Origin: Williamsoniiplasma lucivorax ATCC 49196 | GTDB lineage: Bacteria > Bacillota_I > Bacilli_A > Mycoplasmatales > Mycoplasmataceae | NCBI RefSeq assembly: GCF_000518285.1 | Contig: NZ_JADH01000002.1 | Coordinates: 41,152-105,151 of the forward strand | Length of the DNA: 64,000 nt | Direction: 5' to 3' | In this document: in pieces, positions 33,236-43,059 of the stretch | Position numbering within the stretch: position 1 is the first letter of the stretch | How the letters are laid out: each line of letters starts with the position of its first letter | The notes under the pieces: generated by a model | Told to the model about the DNA's origin: nothing | Database searches by the model: none | What the model saw: only the letters and a program-made list of their open reading frames with translations | Program-made: the position numbers and the translations under genes

Positions 33236-35362
33236 ATGGAAAAAATTTATAAAACAAACTTAAGTAAAGAAGATTTTAAAATGGCTTTAACTGAATGTGG
33301 TAAAAGTGCTTGAATTTGACATTCATTAGATAATTTTAAAATTGCTATCCAGTTTAAACAAGAAGAAAAATTTGAATATGTTGGGCAAGGGGCGATGGAA
33401 ATTGATGAAGAATTTTATGGTGAAACAAAACCAATTGATCTTTTTCAAGTTTATGAACTAGCACATAAGACCAAACGTACAAGTGAAGAAGATGAACTAT
33501 TAGAACATTTTAATCAAGCTTGAACTGATGAAAACGGTTTTGATTTATTAAAATTTGCTGGTGAGCAAATCGAAGATGGAAATGCGATTGGGAATGCAGC
33601 TAAAGATTTGTATATGCAAATTAATGCTAAAGAAAATGGAGGTCAAAAATTAACAGAAGATTTTAGTGAACTATCTTTTGTGGCAGCTGAAGTAGCAACT
33701 AAGAAATTAATTGATCAAGCATATGATCAATATGCTTATTTATTTGAACCAGCATTTAGTTATGATCAAAATAATTTTAAAGTACGTTGTGACGTTTTAA
33801 AATTAAAGCCAAATAAGCATGTCGAAATTATCGAATTTAAAGGTGTGAGTGAAGTTAAGGATCCCCATTTTTTTGATTTAGTTTATCAAGCTTGAGTGTT
33901 GGAAAAACTCGGGTTTATTGTGGATAATTTATTTTTAGGTCATATTAGTAAAAGTTATATTCGTGGGGTCGAAAATCCTGATGGTTGAAGCTTTTCAGAT
34001 TTAGTTAAAGAATGGGAAGCAGGGATTGAACCAATTGCTTTTGCTGAAGCTAAAGCAATTGTTGACCAAATGGAAATGATTCAAACAACCCCAGAAGATA
34101 ATTTAATTCTCGATAAAAGTGAATATAGTCATTTTTTAAATATTGCAGAAGAATATAAAAAAGGTGTGCGCTTTTTTGATTTATATCAACAGTTAAAAGC
34201 TAATGACCAATTAGATTTTTTAATGGTGCAATTAACTAATTTAATGGCTTATAATGCCGAACAAATTAATGCTTATTTCCAAAAAGATGAATGTGAACTA
34301 TTAATGAAATTTGATCAAAAAAATCAACAATTTCAATATGCTAGTTTAATGAATAAAAATGTTAGTTGTTATCATGCTTTACCATGATTTGATAAAGCGC
34401 GTGAAACGGTTTTTAACTTTACTGGTTCTCCCGCATTTGCAAACGTGCATAAAGCTTATGTTTATCGTCAAACTAGTTTAGTTTATTTAGATGATATTCC
34501 TTCTTTAAATCAACTTGACCATCAATTACGCAAAACTCCCGACAAACCATTTTTCCAACCTCAACACCACACCCATTTTGATGTTTATAAAAAATGAGCA
34601 GCCAATCCTAGTTTGTTTGATGAAACCCAGATTATTACTAATCGTTTGCAATTGGCTGATGAATTGAACATTTATGAAAATTATCCAGTTGTCATGTATG
34701 ATTTTGAAACTGTGAAATGAGCCATTCCACGTTTTAATAAAATTAATAGTTACTACCAAACACCATTTCAATATTCGATGCACACTTTAGTTGATGATAA
34801 ATATGATTATGAAAATCCCCAAACTATGGAGCATAAAGAATTTTTAGCTAATCTCCAAGCTGATCCTCGTCCAGAATTTGCTTATCGTTTTTTAAAAGAC
34901 ATTTTTAGTTATGGACCCGGAGTTTATGTTGCTTACAACCAAGCTTTTGAAAAAATGGTTTTAAAACGCATGGCTTACTTATTCCCAGAAATTGCTAAAC
35001 CATTAATGTATATTGTCCAAAACACAGTGGATTTAATGAATTTTTTCAAAGGAAGTAAAAAAGATGGTCGTGATTGATATCTTGTTTATCACCCATTATT
35101 TAATGGTAGTTATTCGATTAAAAAAACCCAACCAGCTTTAGAACCAAATGTTTCATATAAAGATTTAACAATTAATCGTGGAGATAAAGCAAGTCAAACT
35201 TTTCGAGAATTTGTTGATGGTTATATTGACGTCAAAACATGACAAACTAAAATTTTCCCTGATATGTTAGCGTATTGTGGTCGTGATACTTTAGCAATGG
35301 TTGTGATTTTGCAACGCGTAAAAGCAATTTATGAAAGAATGTTAATTAATGAAAAAATATAA
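33236..35362 (+). CDS. DUF2779 protein: predicted PD-(D/E)XK plus DEDD-type nuclease
   Basis: A 708-residue protein joined through many TGA Trp codons. Near 185-220 it has CDVLKL, IIEFKG (Asp186, Glu200, Lys202) and a following DLVYQAWVLE, the arrangement of Cas4/RecB-like PD-(D/E)XK nucleases. At about 489 YDFETVKWAIPRFN begins the DUF2779 region, an exonuclease-like fold with the characteristic PFQYSMH, YNQAFEKMVLKRM and YCGRDTLAMVVI. Nuclease activity is inference. A TATAAT (33210-33215) lies upstream. Its end overlaps the fmt start by 14 bases. Confidence 0.8.
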
Positions 35363-36326
35363 TGTGGTGTTTTGTGGAACTCCAGAAATTGGGGCGACAA
35401 TTTTAAAACAATTAATGGCCATGGAAACACTTAATGTTTGTCTGGTTGTTTCCCAACCAGACCGACCAGTGGGTCGTAAAAAAGAAATTTTACCAACTCC
35501 AGTTAAACAAGTGGCTTTGGAGCATAATTTAAAAATTATTCAACCAAATAAAATTGGGGATGATTATCAAATCATCAAACAAGCCAATCCCGATTTTATA
35601 ATTACTTGTGCTTATGGTCAATTTATTCCTGAAAAAATTCTGCAAATCCCAACGCTTGAAGCATTAAATGTTCATGGTAGTTTATTACCAAAATATCGCG
35701 GAGGAGCACCAATTCAATATGCGATTTGAAAAGGTGAAACAATCACTGGCATTTCTTTAATGAGAATGGTTAAAAAAATGGATGCTGGTCCTTATTTTGC
35801 CCAAAAACAAGTTGAAATTACCCCTGATGATGATAGTGGAACATTGTTTCAAAAAATGGCGATAGCTGGTGCGGAATTAGTCAAGGAAGCATTAGTACCA
35901 ATTGCCTTAAAACAATTACCCCCAATTGAACAAAATGAAGCTGAAGTTACATTTTGTAAAAACATTACTAGTGCTGAAGAAAAAATTGCTTGAGAACAAA
36001 GCGCGACAGAAATCTTGAATCAAATTCGCGCTCTTTCACCAACTCCAAATGCTTATACTGAACTTGATGGAGTGCGCTTTAAAATTCATCAAGCACGCTT
36101 GTTAACTGAACAAGACCTTTTCCCCTTAAATCGTAAAGTCCATTTCCCTGGTGAGATTCTTTATCTTGACCAAGAAGGGATTATTGTGCAAACTGGTGAT
36201 CAACTTTTAAAACTTCTAATCATTCAAAAAGCCGGAAAAACTCCCATAAATGCCGGAAATTATGCTATAAATAATACAGATATTAGCATTGGAGGTTTTT
36301 TTAATGAAAGATTTCAAAAAAAATAA
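35349..36326 (+). CDS. fmt: Methionyl-tRNA formyltransferase
   Basis: A 325-residue enzyme formylating initiator Met-tRNA with 10-formyl-THF. The N-terminal VVFCGTPEIGATIL, then NVHGSLLPKYRGGAPIQ (catalytic Asn and His) and KKMDAGPYF (Asp) are diagnostic. The C-terminal OB-fold domain is present. It overlaps the DUF2779 gene at its start and the next membrane gene at its end by 23 bases, indicating co-translation. Confidence 0.95.
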
Positions 36327-36966
36327 AAATATCTTTATGGTATGATCACATGCATCGATGACTTGATTTAGTCATTTTAAACAAATCAAATATATTGTCC
36401 AAACGGGAATGACTGCTGCCCTGTTAGTGGCAATTGGCATGACAACAGCTTTTATTAAGATTTCTGACAATGTTGTTTTTCAAGCAGCAGATGGTGTTTA
36501 CTTAGCACTAATTCCTTTAATCCCTGGACCAATGATGTTAGTTGCGGGATTAATTTATCCAACCATTATTGATTTAGCAGCTGCTTCATTTATCACAATT
36601 CCTGCTGGAATTATTGTTCACATCTTAATGTTTGTGGTTTGCAAAACATTAGCTAAATTAATTACTGGATATGGTGCAATTCCGATTGCTTGTTCACTTG
36701 TCTTAATCTATGTATTAAATGCTTATTTAATTAATTTAAGTACTGGGACAGCTCATTCGGCAGCCATCACTGAATTAACTATTGATGGAATTCAATATGG
36801 AGTTTCAACTGTCTTCGGAGTTGCTTTATTTTGAGCGATGAATCGCAAAGCCTTTAAAAAATTCTTAGCTGATGAATTTCCAGATCCCCAAGCACAACTT
36901 AAAGTCAAGATGGCTGCAAATAAAAATCTGGAACAAGCAATTGAACAACAACATCTACAAAATTAA
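36304..36966 (+). CDS. ECF transporter S component-like membrane protein
   Basis: A 220-residue protein with about five to six hydrophobic segments (roughly 35-195) and a polar Gln-rich tail. The pattern PLIPGPMMLVAGLIYPTIIDL resembles substrate-binding components of energy-coupling factor vitamin transporters and Mollicutes MPN527-type proteins (inference by eye). The ECF ATPases and T component are not nearby, as expected for a shared module. GGAGG at 36292-36296 inside fmt is the likely ribosome site. Substrate unknown. Confidence 0.6.
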
Positions 36967-36979
36967 AATGAAATGATTT

Positions 36980-37023
36980 AAAACCAAAAGTGTAAGCTAA
37001 AAATTACACTTTTTTGGTTTTTA
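36980..37023 (+). terminator. Rho-independent terminator
   Basis: AAAACCAAAAGTGTAA (36980-36995) pairs with TTACACTTTTTTGGTTTT (from 37004), with a two-base bulge, then T residues. Confidence 0.85.
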
Positions 37024-37040
37024 AATATAAAGAGATAGTT

Positions 37041-37046
37041 TATAAT
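37041..37046 (+). promoter_or_regulatory. -10 element before efp
   Basis: TATAAT lies 31 bases before the efp ATG and follows the preceding terminator. No clear -35 is visible. Confidence 0.5.
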
Positions 37047-37076
37047 AAATAAAGTATTAAAGAACAAGGAGGGTTT

Positions 37077-37634
37077 ATGAACGTTAATGATTTAAGACCT
37101 GGAACAACATTTTTATATGAAAATAATATTTATGTTGTGATTGAACAATCATTTTCTAAAACTGGTCGTCAACAAGGTAAGGTGAGTGTCAAGGTAAAAA
37201 ACTTGCGTACTGGTTCAAGAACTGAGATCACTTTTACTGGTGGAGACAAAGTTGAAAAGGCGATGATTGAAAGAAAAGATATGCAGTATTTATATAATGA
37301 TGGTAATGATGCATATTTGATGGATGTTAGCACATATGAACAAGTGCAAATTCCAATGAAAAGTCTTGAATGAGAAAAAAACTTTTTAACTGATGGCTTA
37401 ATGATTAAGATGACTGAATATGATGGTGAAATTTTAGGAATTGCACTGCCAGATAAAGTTGAATTAAAAATCATCGAAGCTGAAGCTGCTGTTAAAGGCG
37501 ATACTACTAGTGGAGCACAAAAAAAAGCAACAGTCGAAACTGGATGAGAAATTCAAGTACCATTATTTGTCAACGAAGGTACAGTTGTTATTATCAGTAC
37601 TGGTGATGGTAAATATTCTGGTCGTGCTCAATAG
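37077..37634 (+). CDS. efp: Elongation factor P
   Basis: A 185-residue, three-domain factor rescuing ribosomes stalled at polyproline. Domain I opens NVNDLRPGTTFLYENNIYVVIE. The modifiable loop reads SKTGRQQGK: the tip position is Arg31 where many bacteria have Lys. The C-terminal GTVVIISTGDGKYSGRA is conserved. A strong AAGGAGGG site precedes the ATG. An Asp23-like gene follows after 8 bases, the same order as efp-yqhY in Bacillus. Confidence 0.95.
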
Positions 37635-37642
37635 GAAAATTT

Positions 37643-37942
37643 ATGTATATAGCCATTGAGAAAAATTCTAGAGGATCACTAGATGTTAAATTAGCAGCCT
37701 TTGATAAACTGTTATTGAACGCTGCTAAATTAGCTTTACAAAAAGAAATTGTGGATGTTGAAATTCACACTCAGATTAATTCAGAAAACCTATTATACGT
37801 TTTAGTTAAAATTGTTTTGCCAAAAGCAATTTTAACAACTAGTGTTAATGAAAAGAAAATTAATCAAAATATTGAAGGTGCAGTTTTGCAAACCTTAAAC
37901 TTAAAACCAAAAAGTATCGCCATTGCATACACTAGAAATTAG
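37643..37942 (+). CDS. Asp23/Gls24-like small protein
   Basis: A 99-residue protein with the alternating pattern of Asp23/Gls24 proteins: an amphipathic region with AAKLALQKEIVDVEIHTQI, then hydrophobic strands LLYVLVKIVLP and a final helix and strand. It lacks a signal peptide. The position directly after efp supports a YqhY-type assignment; sequence support alone is weak. A tagGAAAA site lies upstream and tig follows after 8 bases. Confidence 0.55.
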   Translation: MYIAIEKNSRGSLDVKLAAFDKLLLNAAKLALQKEIVDVEIHTQINSENLLYVLVKIVLPKAILTTSVNEKKINQNIEGAVLQTLNLKPKSIAIAYTRN

Positions 37943-37950
37943 AGGATAAG

Positions 37951-39237
37951 ATGAAATTTAAAGAAGAAAAAATAATTGCTCAAGGGCAAGGAAAATGAAC
38001 TGTGACTATTGATGGTCAAGAATGAACAGACATTTTAAAAAAAGCGGAAAACCGTGCTAAAAGTGAATTAGAAATTCCAGGTTTTAGAAAAGGGAAAGCA
38101 CCAGCTTCAGAAGTTAAAAAACATTTAACCCAAGCTAAAATTTTTAATCAAGCTTACCGTTTGGCGATTAAACCAGCTTTTGATTTTGCATGAGATCAAA
38201 AACCAACTATTGAACCAATGACTTCACCTGCACCAAACCCAGTTAAAGTTGATGCTACTACTTTAGTTGTTGATTTCACTTTTGATTTAAAACCAGAAAT
38301 CAAAATTGGTAAATATACTAAAATCACCACAGTTGCTAAACCAAAAATTAGTGTAACTGATGATGAAGTGAAAGAAGTTATTGAAAAATACCAAGAACGC
38401 TTTGTCATGGAAAAAGCACGCGATGCGAAAGAAAAAATCAAGAAAGGTGATGCGGTGACATTTGACTTTAAAGGAACAATTGATGGTGTTGCTTTTAAAG
38501 GTGGAGAATTAAAAGGTCACAAAATGGTGATTGGTTCAAATGATTTCATTCCTGGCTTTGAAGATGCCATGATTGGATTAGGACTTGGTGAAGCTGCGAT
38601 TAAAGTAACTTTCCCAGAAGGTTACACAGCTGAATTAGCTGGTAAAGAAGCAACTTTTGAATTAAATGTTCATGAAATTAACCAAAGAATTTTCCCAACC
38701 CCTGATGACGAATTAGCAAAAGATTTAAACTTGCCAAATATTAATACTATTGCGGAATTAAGAACACGAATTAAAGAAGATATCTTAGCCCAAAAAGAAA
38801 ACCAAGCTAAACAAGAATTTATTAATCAAGTGATGGATGAAATTATTAAAGATTCAGTTATTGAATTACCAAAATCAGCGATTGCTCACCAAATCAAAGA
38901 ATTGAAAAAAGAATTCGAAGAACAAGTTGTCCGTAAAGGATTAACTTTAAAAGAATACAAAAAAGCGACTGGTTTAACTGACGAAATGATTGAAGCAGAA
39001 ATTTCAGAAGATGCTAAGTTAAACTTAGAAACTTACTTAGTAAGATCTGAAATTAAAGCCAAAGAAAATATTGCCCCAACCCCAGAACAAATTGAAGCTA
39101 AATATGGTGAATTAGCCAAAACTTTCGGTGTGGAAGCTGATTATGTTAAACAAATTTTACCAAGCGACCAAATTGCTCGTGAATTAGAAGCAGAATTATT
39201 AACAAACTTTATTTATGACAATAATGGAAAAGCCTAA
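37951..39237 (+). CDS. tig: Trigger factor
   Basis: A 428-residue ribosome-associated chaperone and prolyl isomerase. The ribosome-binding loop GFRKGKAP is near 47-54, the FKBP-type domain (about 150-240) has GDAVTFDFKGTIDGVAFKGG and IPGFEDAMIGL, and the helical C-terminal part follows. TGA Trp codons occur in the N-terminal domain. AGAGGATAAG precedes the ATG. Its stop lies in the loop of a short terminator that runs into the lon CIRCE. Confidence 0.95.
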
Positions 39238-39249
39238 TTGGGCTTTTTT
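39228..39249 (+). terminator. Short terminator overlapping the tig stop
   Basis: AAAAGCC (39228-39234) pairs with GGCTTTT (39241-39247), followed by few T. The stop codon is in the loop and the T-run merges into the CIRCE left arm. Confidence 0.6.
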
Positions 39250-39274
39250 AGCACTTGCTATAAACAAGTGCTAA
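39248..39274 (+). promoter_or_regulatory. CIRCE operator upstream of lon
   Basis: TTAGCACTT, nine bases, AAGTGCTAA: a perfect inverted repeat, each arm 8 of 9 to the CIRCE consensus. It lies 46 bases before the lon ATG with AT-rich -10-like sequence (TTATTATA) after it, placing lon under HrcA. Confidence 0.88.
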
Positions 39275-39320
39275 AAAATATGTTATTATATTTTTGTATC
39301 AAAAGGAGGATTCATAAACT

Positions 39321-41654
39321 ATGAGCCAAAAAACTAAACTACCTGCCTTAATTACTAGAGGGGTGTTTGCCTATCCAGGAACACAACAAACTTTAGAAGT
39401 TGGGCGTGAACATTCCAAATTAGCGATTGAGACAGCAATTAAAGAATACAATTCTAAAATTATTATTTTAGTCCAAAAAGATCCAACTATGAACGATCCT
39501 GAAGTTAAGGATACTTTTAAAATTGGTATTTTAGCAACTGTTGATATTGCTAAAAAATGAAAAGATGGCACTTTTACAGTTACTTTAAATGCGATTAGTC
39601 GCGCAATCGTTGAAGATGCTGAACCAAACAGCCCAATCAATTTAATCGCAGTTAATCTTCCTTTGAATGATGTGGTGTTCACAGAAGAACAACAAGCATC
39701 AGCATTGAATTTAATTAATCGTATTAAAACTAAGTTAAAACAATTACCAAAATCAATGGAAGATTTCATTACTAACCCGAATATGTCATTATTCAGTTCT
39801 GTTGTGGATGATTTAATTAATCAAATGGCGACCTTAACTCCAGAACAAAAAACTGAAGCTTTAATTGAATTTGACCCTTTCAAAAGATTAGAACTTTTAA
39901 TTAGTTCTTTTAAAGCGCCAGTGCAAAAAATTGAAAATTCAGCTGAAGTGGAAAATGATATTTCTCGTAAAATCAAAGACCGTATGGATAAACAACAACG
40001 TGAATATTACTTACGTGAAAAATTAAAAACAATTAAAGATGAGTTAGGCGATGATGGTGATGGTGATGTAATTCAAAAATACCGTAACCGTTTAGAAACT
40101 GAACCATTCCCTAAAGCAATTAAAGACAAAATTTTAGCTTCAATTAATAAAATGGAAACTATGCAAGGAATGAGTGCTGAAGTTAATGTTGAACGTAACT
40201 ACATTGATTGAATGATGTCAATTCCATGATGAGAAAAAACTGATGATATTGAAGATTTAAAATTTGCCAAAAGAGTTTTAGATGAACATCATTATGGGTT
40301 ACAAAAAGTTAAAGACCGTATTATTGAATATCTAGCTGTTAAACAAAAAACTAAAACTTTAAAAGGCCAAATTATTACTTTAGTTGGTCCTCCAGGAGTT
40401 GGTAAAACTTCACTTGCCCGTTCAATTGCTGAAGCAATTGGGAGAAACTTCGTCAAAGTTTCTTTAGGTGGAGTGCGTGATGAAGCTGAAATTCGTGGGC
40501 ACCGTAAAACTTATGTTGGTTCAATGCCTGGACGAATTATTCAAACGATGAAACGTGCCAAAGTCAAAAATCCACTCTTCTTATTAGATGAAATTGATAA
40601 GATGACTTCAGATCAAAGAGGGGATCCAGCTGCTGCGATGTTAGAGGTTTTAGACCCAGAACAAAACCAAGAATTTAGTGATCACTATATTGAAGAACCT
40701 TATGATTTAGGGGATGTGATGTTTATTGCGACTGCTAACTATTTAGAAAACATTCCTGAAGCATTATATGACCGTATGGAAATCATTAACTTATCAAGTT
40801 ATACTGAAATTGAAAAAATGCACATTGCCAAAGAATATTTAGTGCCTAAAGTTTTAGCTGAACATGCTTTATCTGACCAAGAATTAACATTTGAAGATCA
40901 AGGATTAGATGAGTTAATCAAGTTTTACACTCGTGAAGCTGGGGTGCGTCAATTAGAACGTTTAATTCAATCAATTGCTCGTAAATTCATTGTTAAATTA
41001 TTAAATGGTGAAGTTACAACTGTCAATGTCACAACCCAAATTGTCCATGATTACTTAGGAAAACGTTTATTTGAACACACCACTAAAGAAGACGAAAACC
41101 AAGTTGGGGTGGTTACTGGTTTAGCATATACCCAATTTGGGGGAGATATTTTACCAATCGAGGTCAATTACTTCCCTGGTAAAGGTAACTTAACTTTAAC
41201 TGGTAAACTAGGGGAAGTCATGAAAGAATCTGCTTCGATTGCTTTTGACTATGTCCGTGCTAATTATGCACGTTTCGGGATTGATAAAGATATTTTTGAA
41301 AAAAATGATGTCCACATTCACGTGCCTGAAGGAGCTGTCCCAAAAGATGGACCAAGTGCTGGGGTCACAATTACAACAGCGATCATTTCTGCTTTATCAA
41401 ATCGTGCTGTTTCCAAAGATATTGGAATGACTGGAGAAATTACTTTAAGAGGAATTGTCCTACCAATTGGTGGATTAAGAGAAAAATCAATTTCAGCTGC
41501 TCGTAGTGGTTTGAAAAAGATTTTAGTCCCAATGAAAAACATGAAAGATCTTGATGATGTTCCTGATGAAGTAAAAGCAATTTTAGAAATTAAAGGCATT
41601 GAAAGATACGAACAAACATTTGAAGATGTTTTTGGTGAAAAAATCCAAATGTAG
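39321..41654 (+). CDS. lon: ATP-dependent protease Lon
   Basis: A 777-residue LonA protease degrading damaged and regulatory proteins. The N-terminal substrate domain is followed by AAA+ with Walker A GPPGVGKT (356-363) and the protease domain with catalytic Ser679 (PKDGPSAG) and Lys722 (LREKSISAA). Several TGA codons around 40209-40231 are Trp. AAAGGAGGA precedes the ATG. The upstream CIRCE predicts heat induction through HrcA. Full length and intact. Confidence 0.97.
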
Positions 41655-41660
41655 TAAAAT

Positions 41661-41711
41661 AACTAGGTATATTTAATCAACAAAGCTTTGTTGATTAAAC
41701 CTAGTTTTTTT
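41661..41711 (+). terminator. Long-stem terminator after lon
   Basis: AACTAGGT and ACCTAGTT flank a perfect 28-base palindrome (41672-41699, centre AAAGCTTT), followed by T residues. The stem is unusually long. Confidence 0.9.
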
Positions 41712-41724
41712 ATGGGAGGCAACA

Positions 41725-42963
41725 ATGAATAAACCTTTAGCTTTTCTTTTAAGACCAAATTCTATTAACGATGTTGTAGGTCAAGAAAAGGTGTTATCCC
41801 CAGGTGGAATTATTTCACGAATGGTCGCCAAACATTTTGTGACCTCTTTAATTTTTTATGGTCCACCGGGAACTGGTAAAACTAGCTTTGCCTTAGCATT
41901 AGCCAAAGACTTAAAAATTGATCATGATCTTTTTAATGCTAGTTATGATAAAAAAGAAAAGTTGACAAAAATTATTAGTCAACTCAATAATGACAAGCAC
42001 TTTATTTTGATAGTTGATGAAGTGCACCGCATGAATAAAGATAAACAAGATTTACTTTTAGAACATATGGAAAAAGGTAATTTAACTGTCTTTTTCACAA
42101 CAACTGAAAACCCTTTTTTCGTGATTAATCCTTCGATTCGTTCACGGGCAACAATCATTAAAGTTGAACCAATTACTGCCCAAGAAATGTTTAGTTTTTT
42201 TAAGAATTTAATCGCCCAAAACCGGCTAGCGATTAACATCACAGATGATGCTTTAAATTACTTGTGTCAAATTGCTAGTGGTGATTTAAGAAGTGCGATT
42301 AATAACTTAGAAATCTTTATTAATTTATATGCCGATCAAGAAATAACGCTTGATTTTATCACGAATGTGATGCCCCTAGCCCAAATCCGTGGGGCTGGTT
42401 ATGGAGATGAATTTCATGATTTAAAATCAGCTTTACAAAAATCAATTCGGGGAAGTGATGTTGATGCTGCTTTATATTATTTTGCTCGTTTAGCAAGTAT
42501 TGGTGATTTTGAAAGTTTAATGCGAAGAATGGTTGTGATGGCTTATGAAGATATTGGATTGGCCAATCCAAATGTACCAACCCATGTCTTACAAGCCGTG
42601 CATGCTTTTCGTGAAATTGGTTATCCAGAAGGAATTATTCCTTTAGGACTAGCAATTGTGGAAATGAGTTTAAGTGAAAAATCTAATTCAGCATATCTAG
42701 CAGTCAATCAAGCCATGCAAGATGTGCAAAATGGGATGATCTATAATATCCCGCCACATCTAAAAGATACTCATTATCAATCAGCACATAAATTAGGCAG
42801 CGGGATTGGTTATAAATATGCTCACAACTATCCAAATGATTGAGTTGAACAAGACTATTTACCTCAAGAAATTAAAGATGTTAGATATTATAAACCCAAA
42901 CTCCATGCAGCTTATGAAGCAAAAATTTGAGAACTTTTTCAAAAAATGAAAAAATCCAAATAA
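41725..42963 (+). CDS. rarA: Replication-associated recombination ATPase RarA (MgsA)
   Basis: A 412-residue clamp-loader-like AAA+ protein acting at stalled forks. It opens with PLAFLLRPNSINDVVGQEKVL, typical of RarA; Walker A GPPGTGKT is at 46-53, with sensor region TTTENPFFVINPSIRSRA and the C-terminal helical domain IRGSDVDAALYYFARL and DIGLANP. Two C-terminal TGA codons are Trp. GGGAGG precedes the ATG. Confidence 0.95.
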
Positions 42964-42996
42964 GCTATTTTTATAGATTTCAAATTTTGCTTATGG

Positions 42997-43002
42997 TAAA
43001 AT
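42997..43002 (+). promoter_or_regulatory. Extended -10 of the MOLPALP-like gene
   Basis: TGGTAAAAT (TAAAAT at 42997-43002) lies about 58 bases before the ATG at 43060. Confidence 0.45.
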
Positions 43003-43059
43003 TGACCTAATTGTTAGCCAAGAAAAATAAAATTTACAACATCGGGAGAATGTAAAAAA

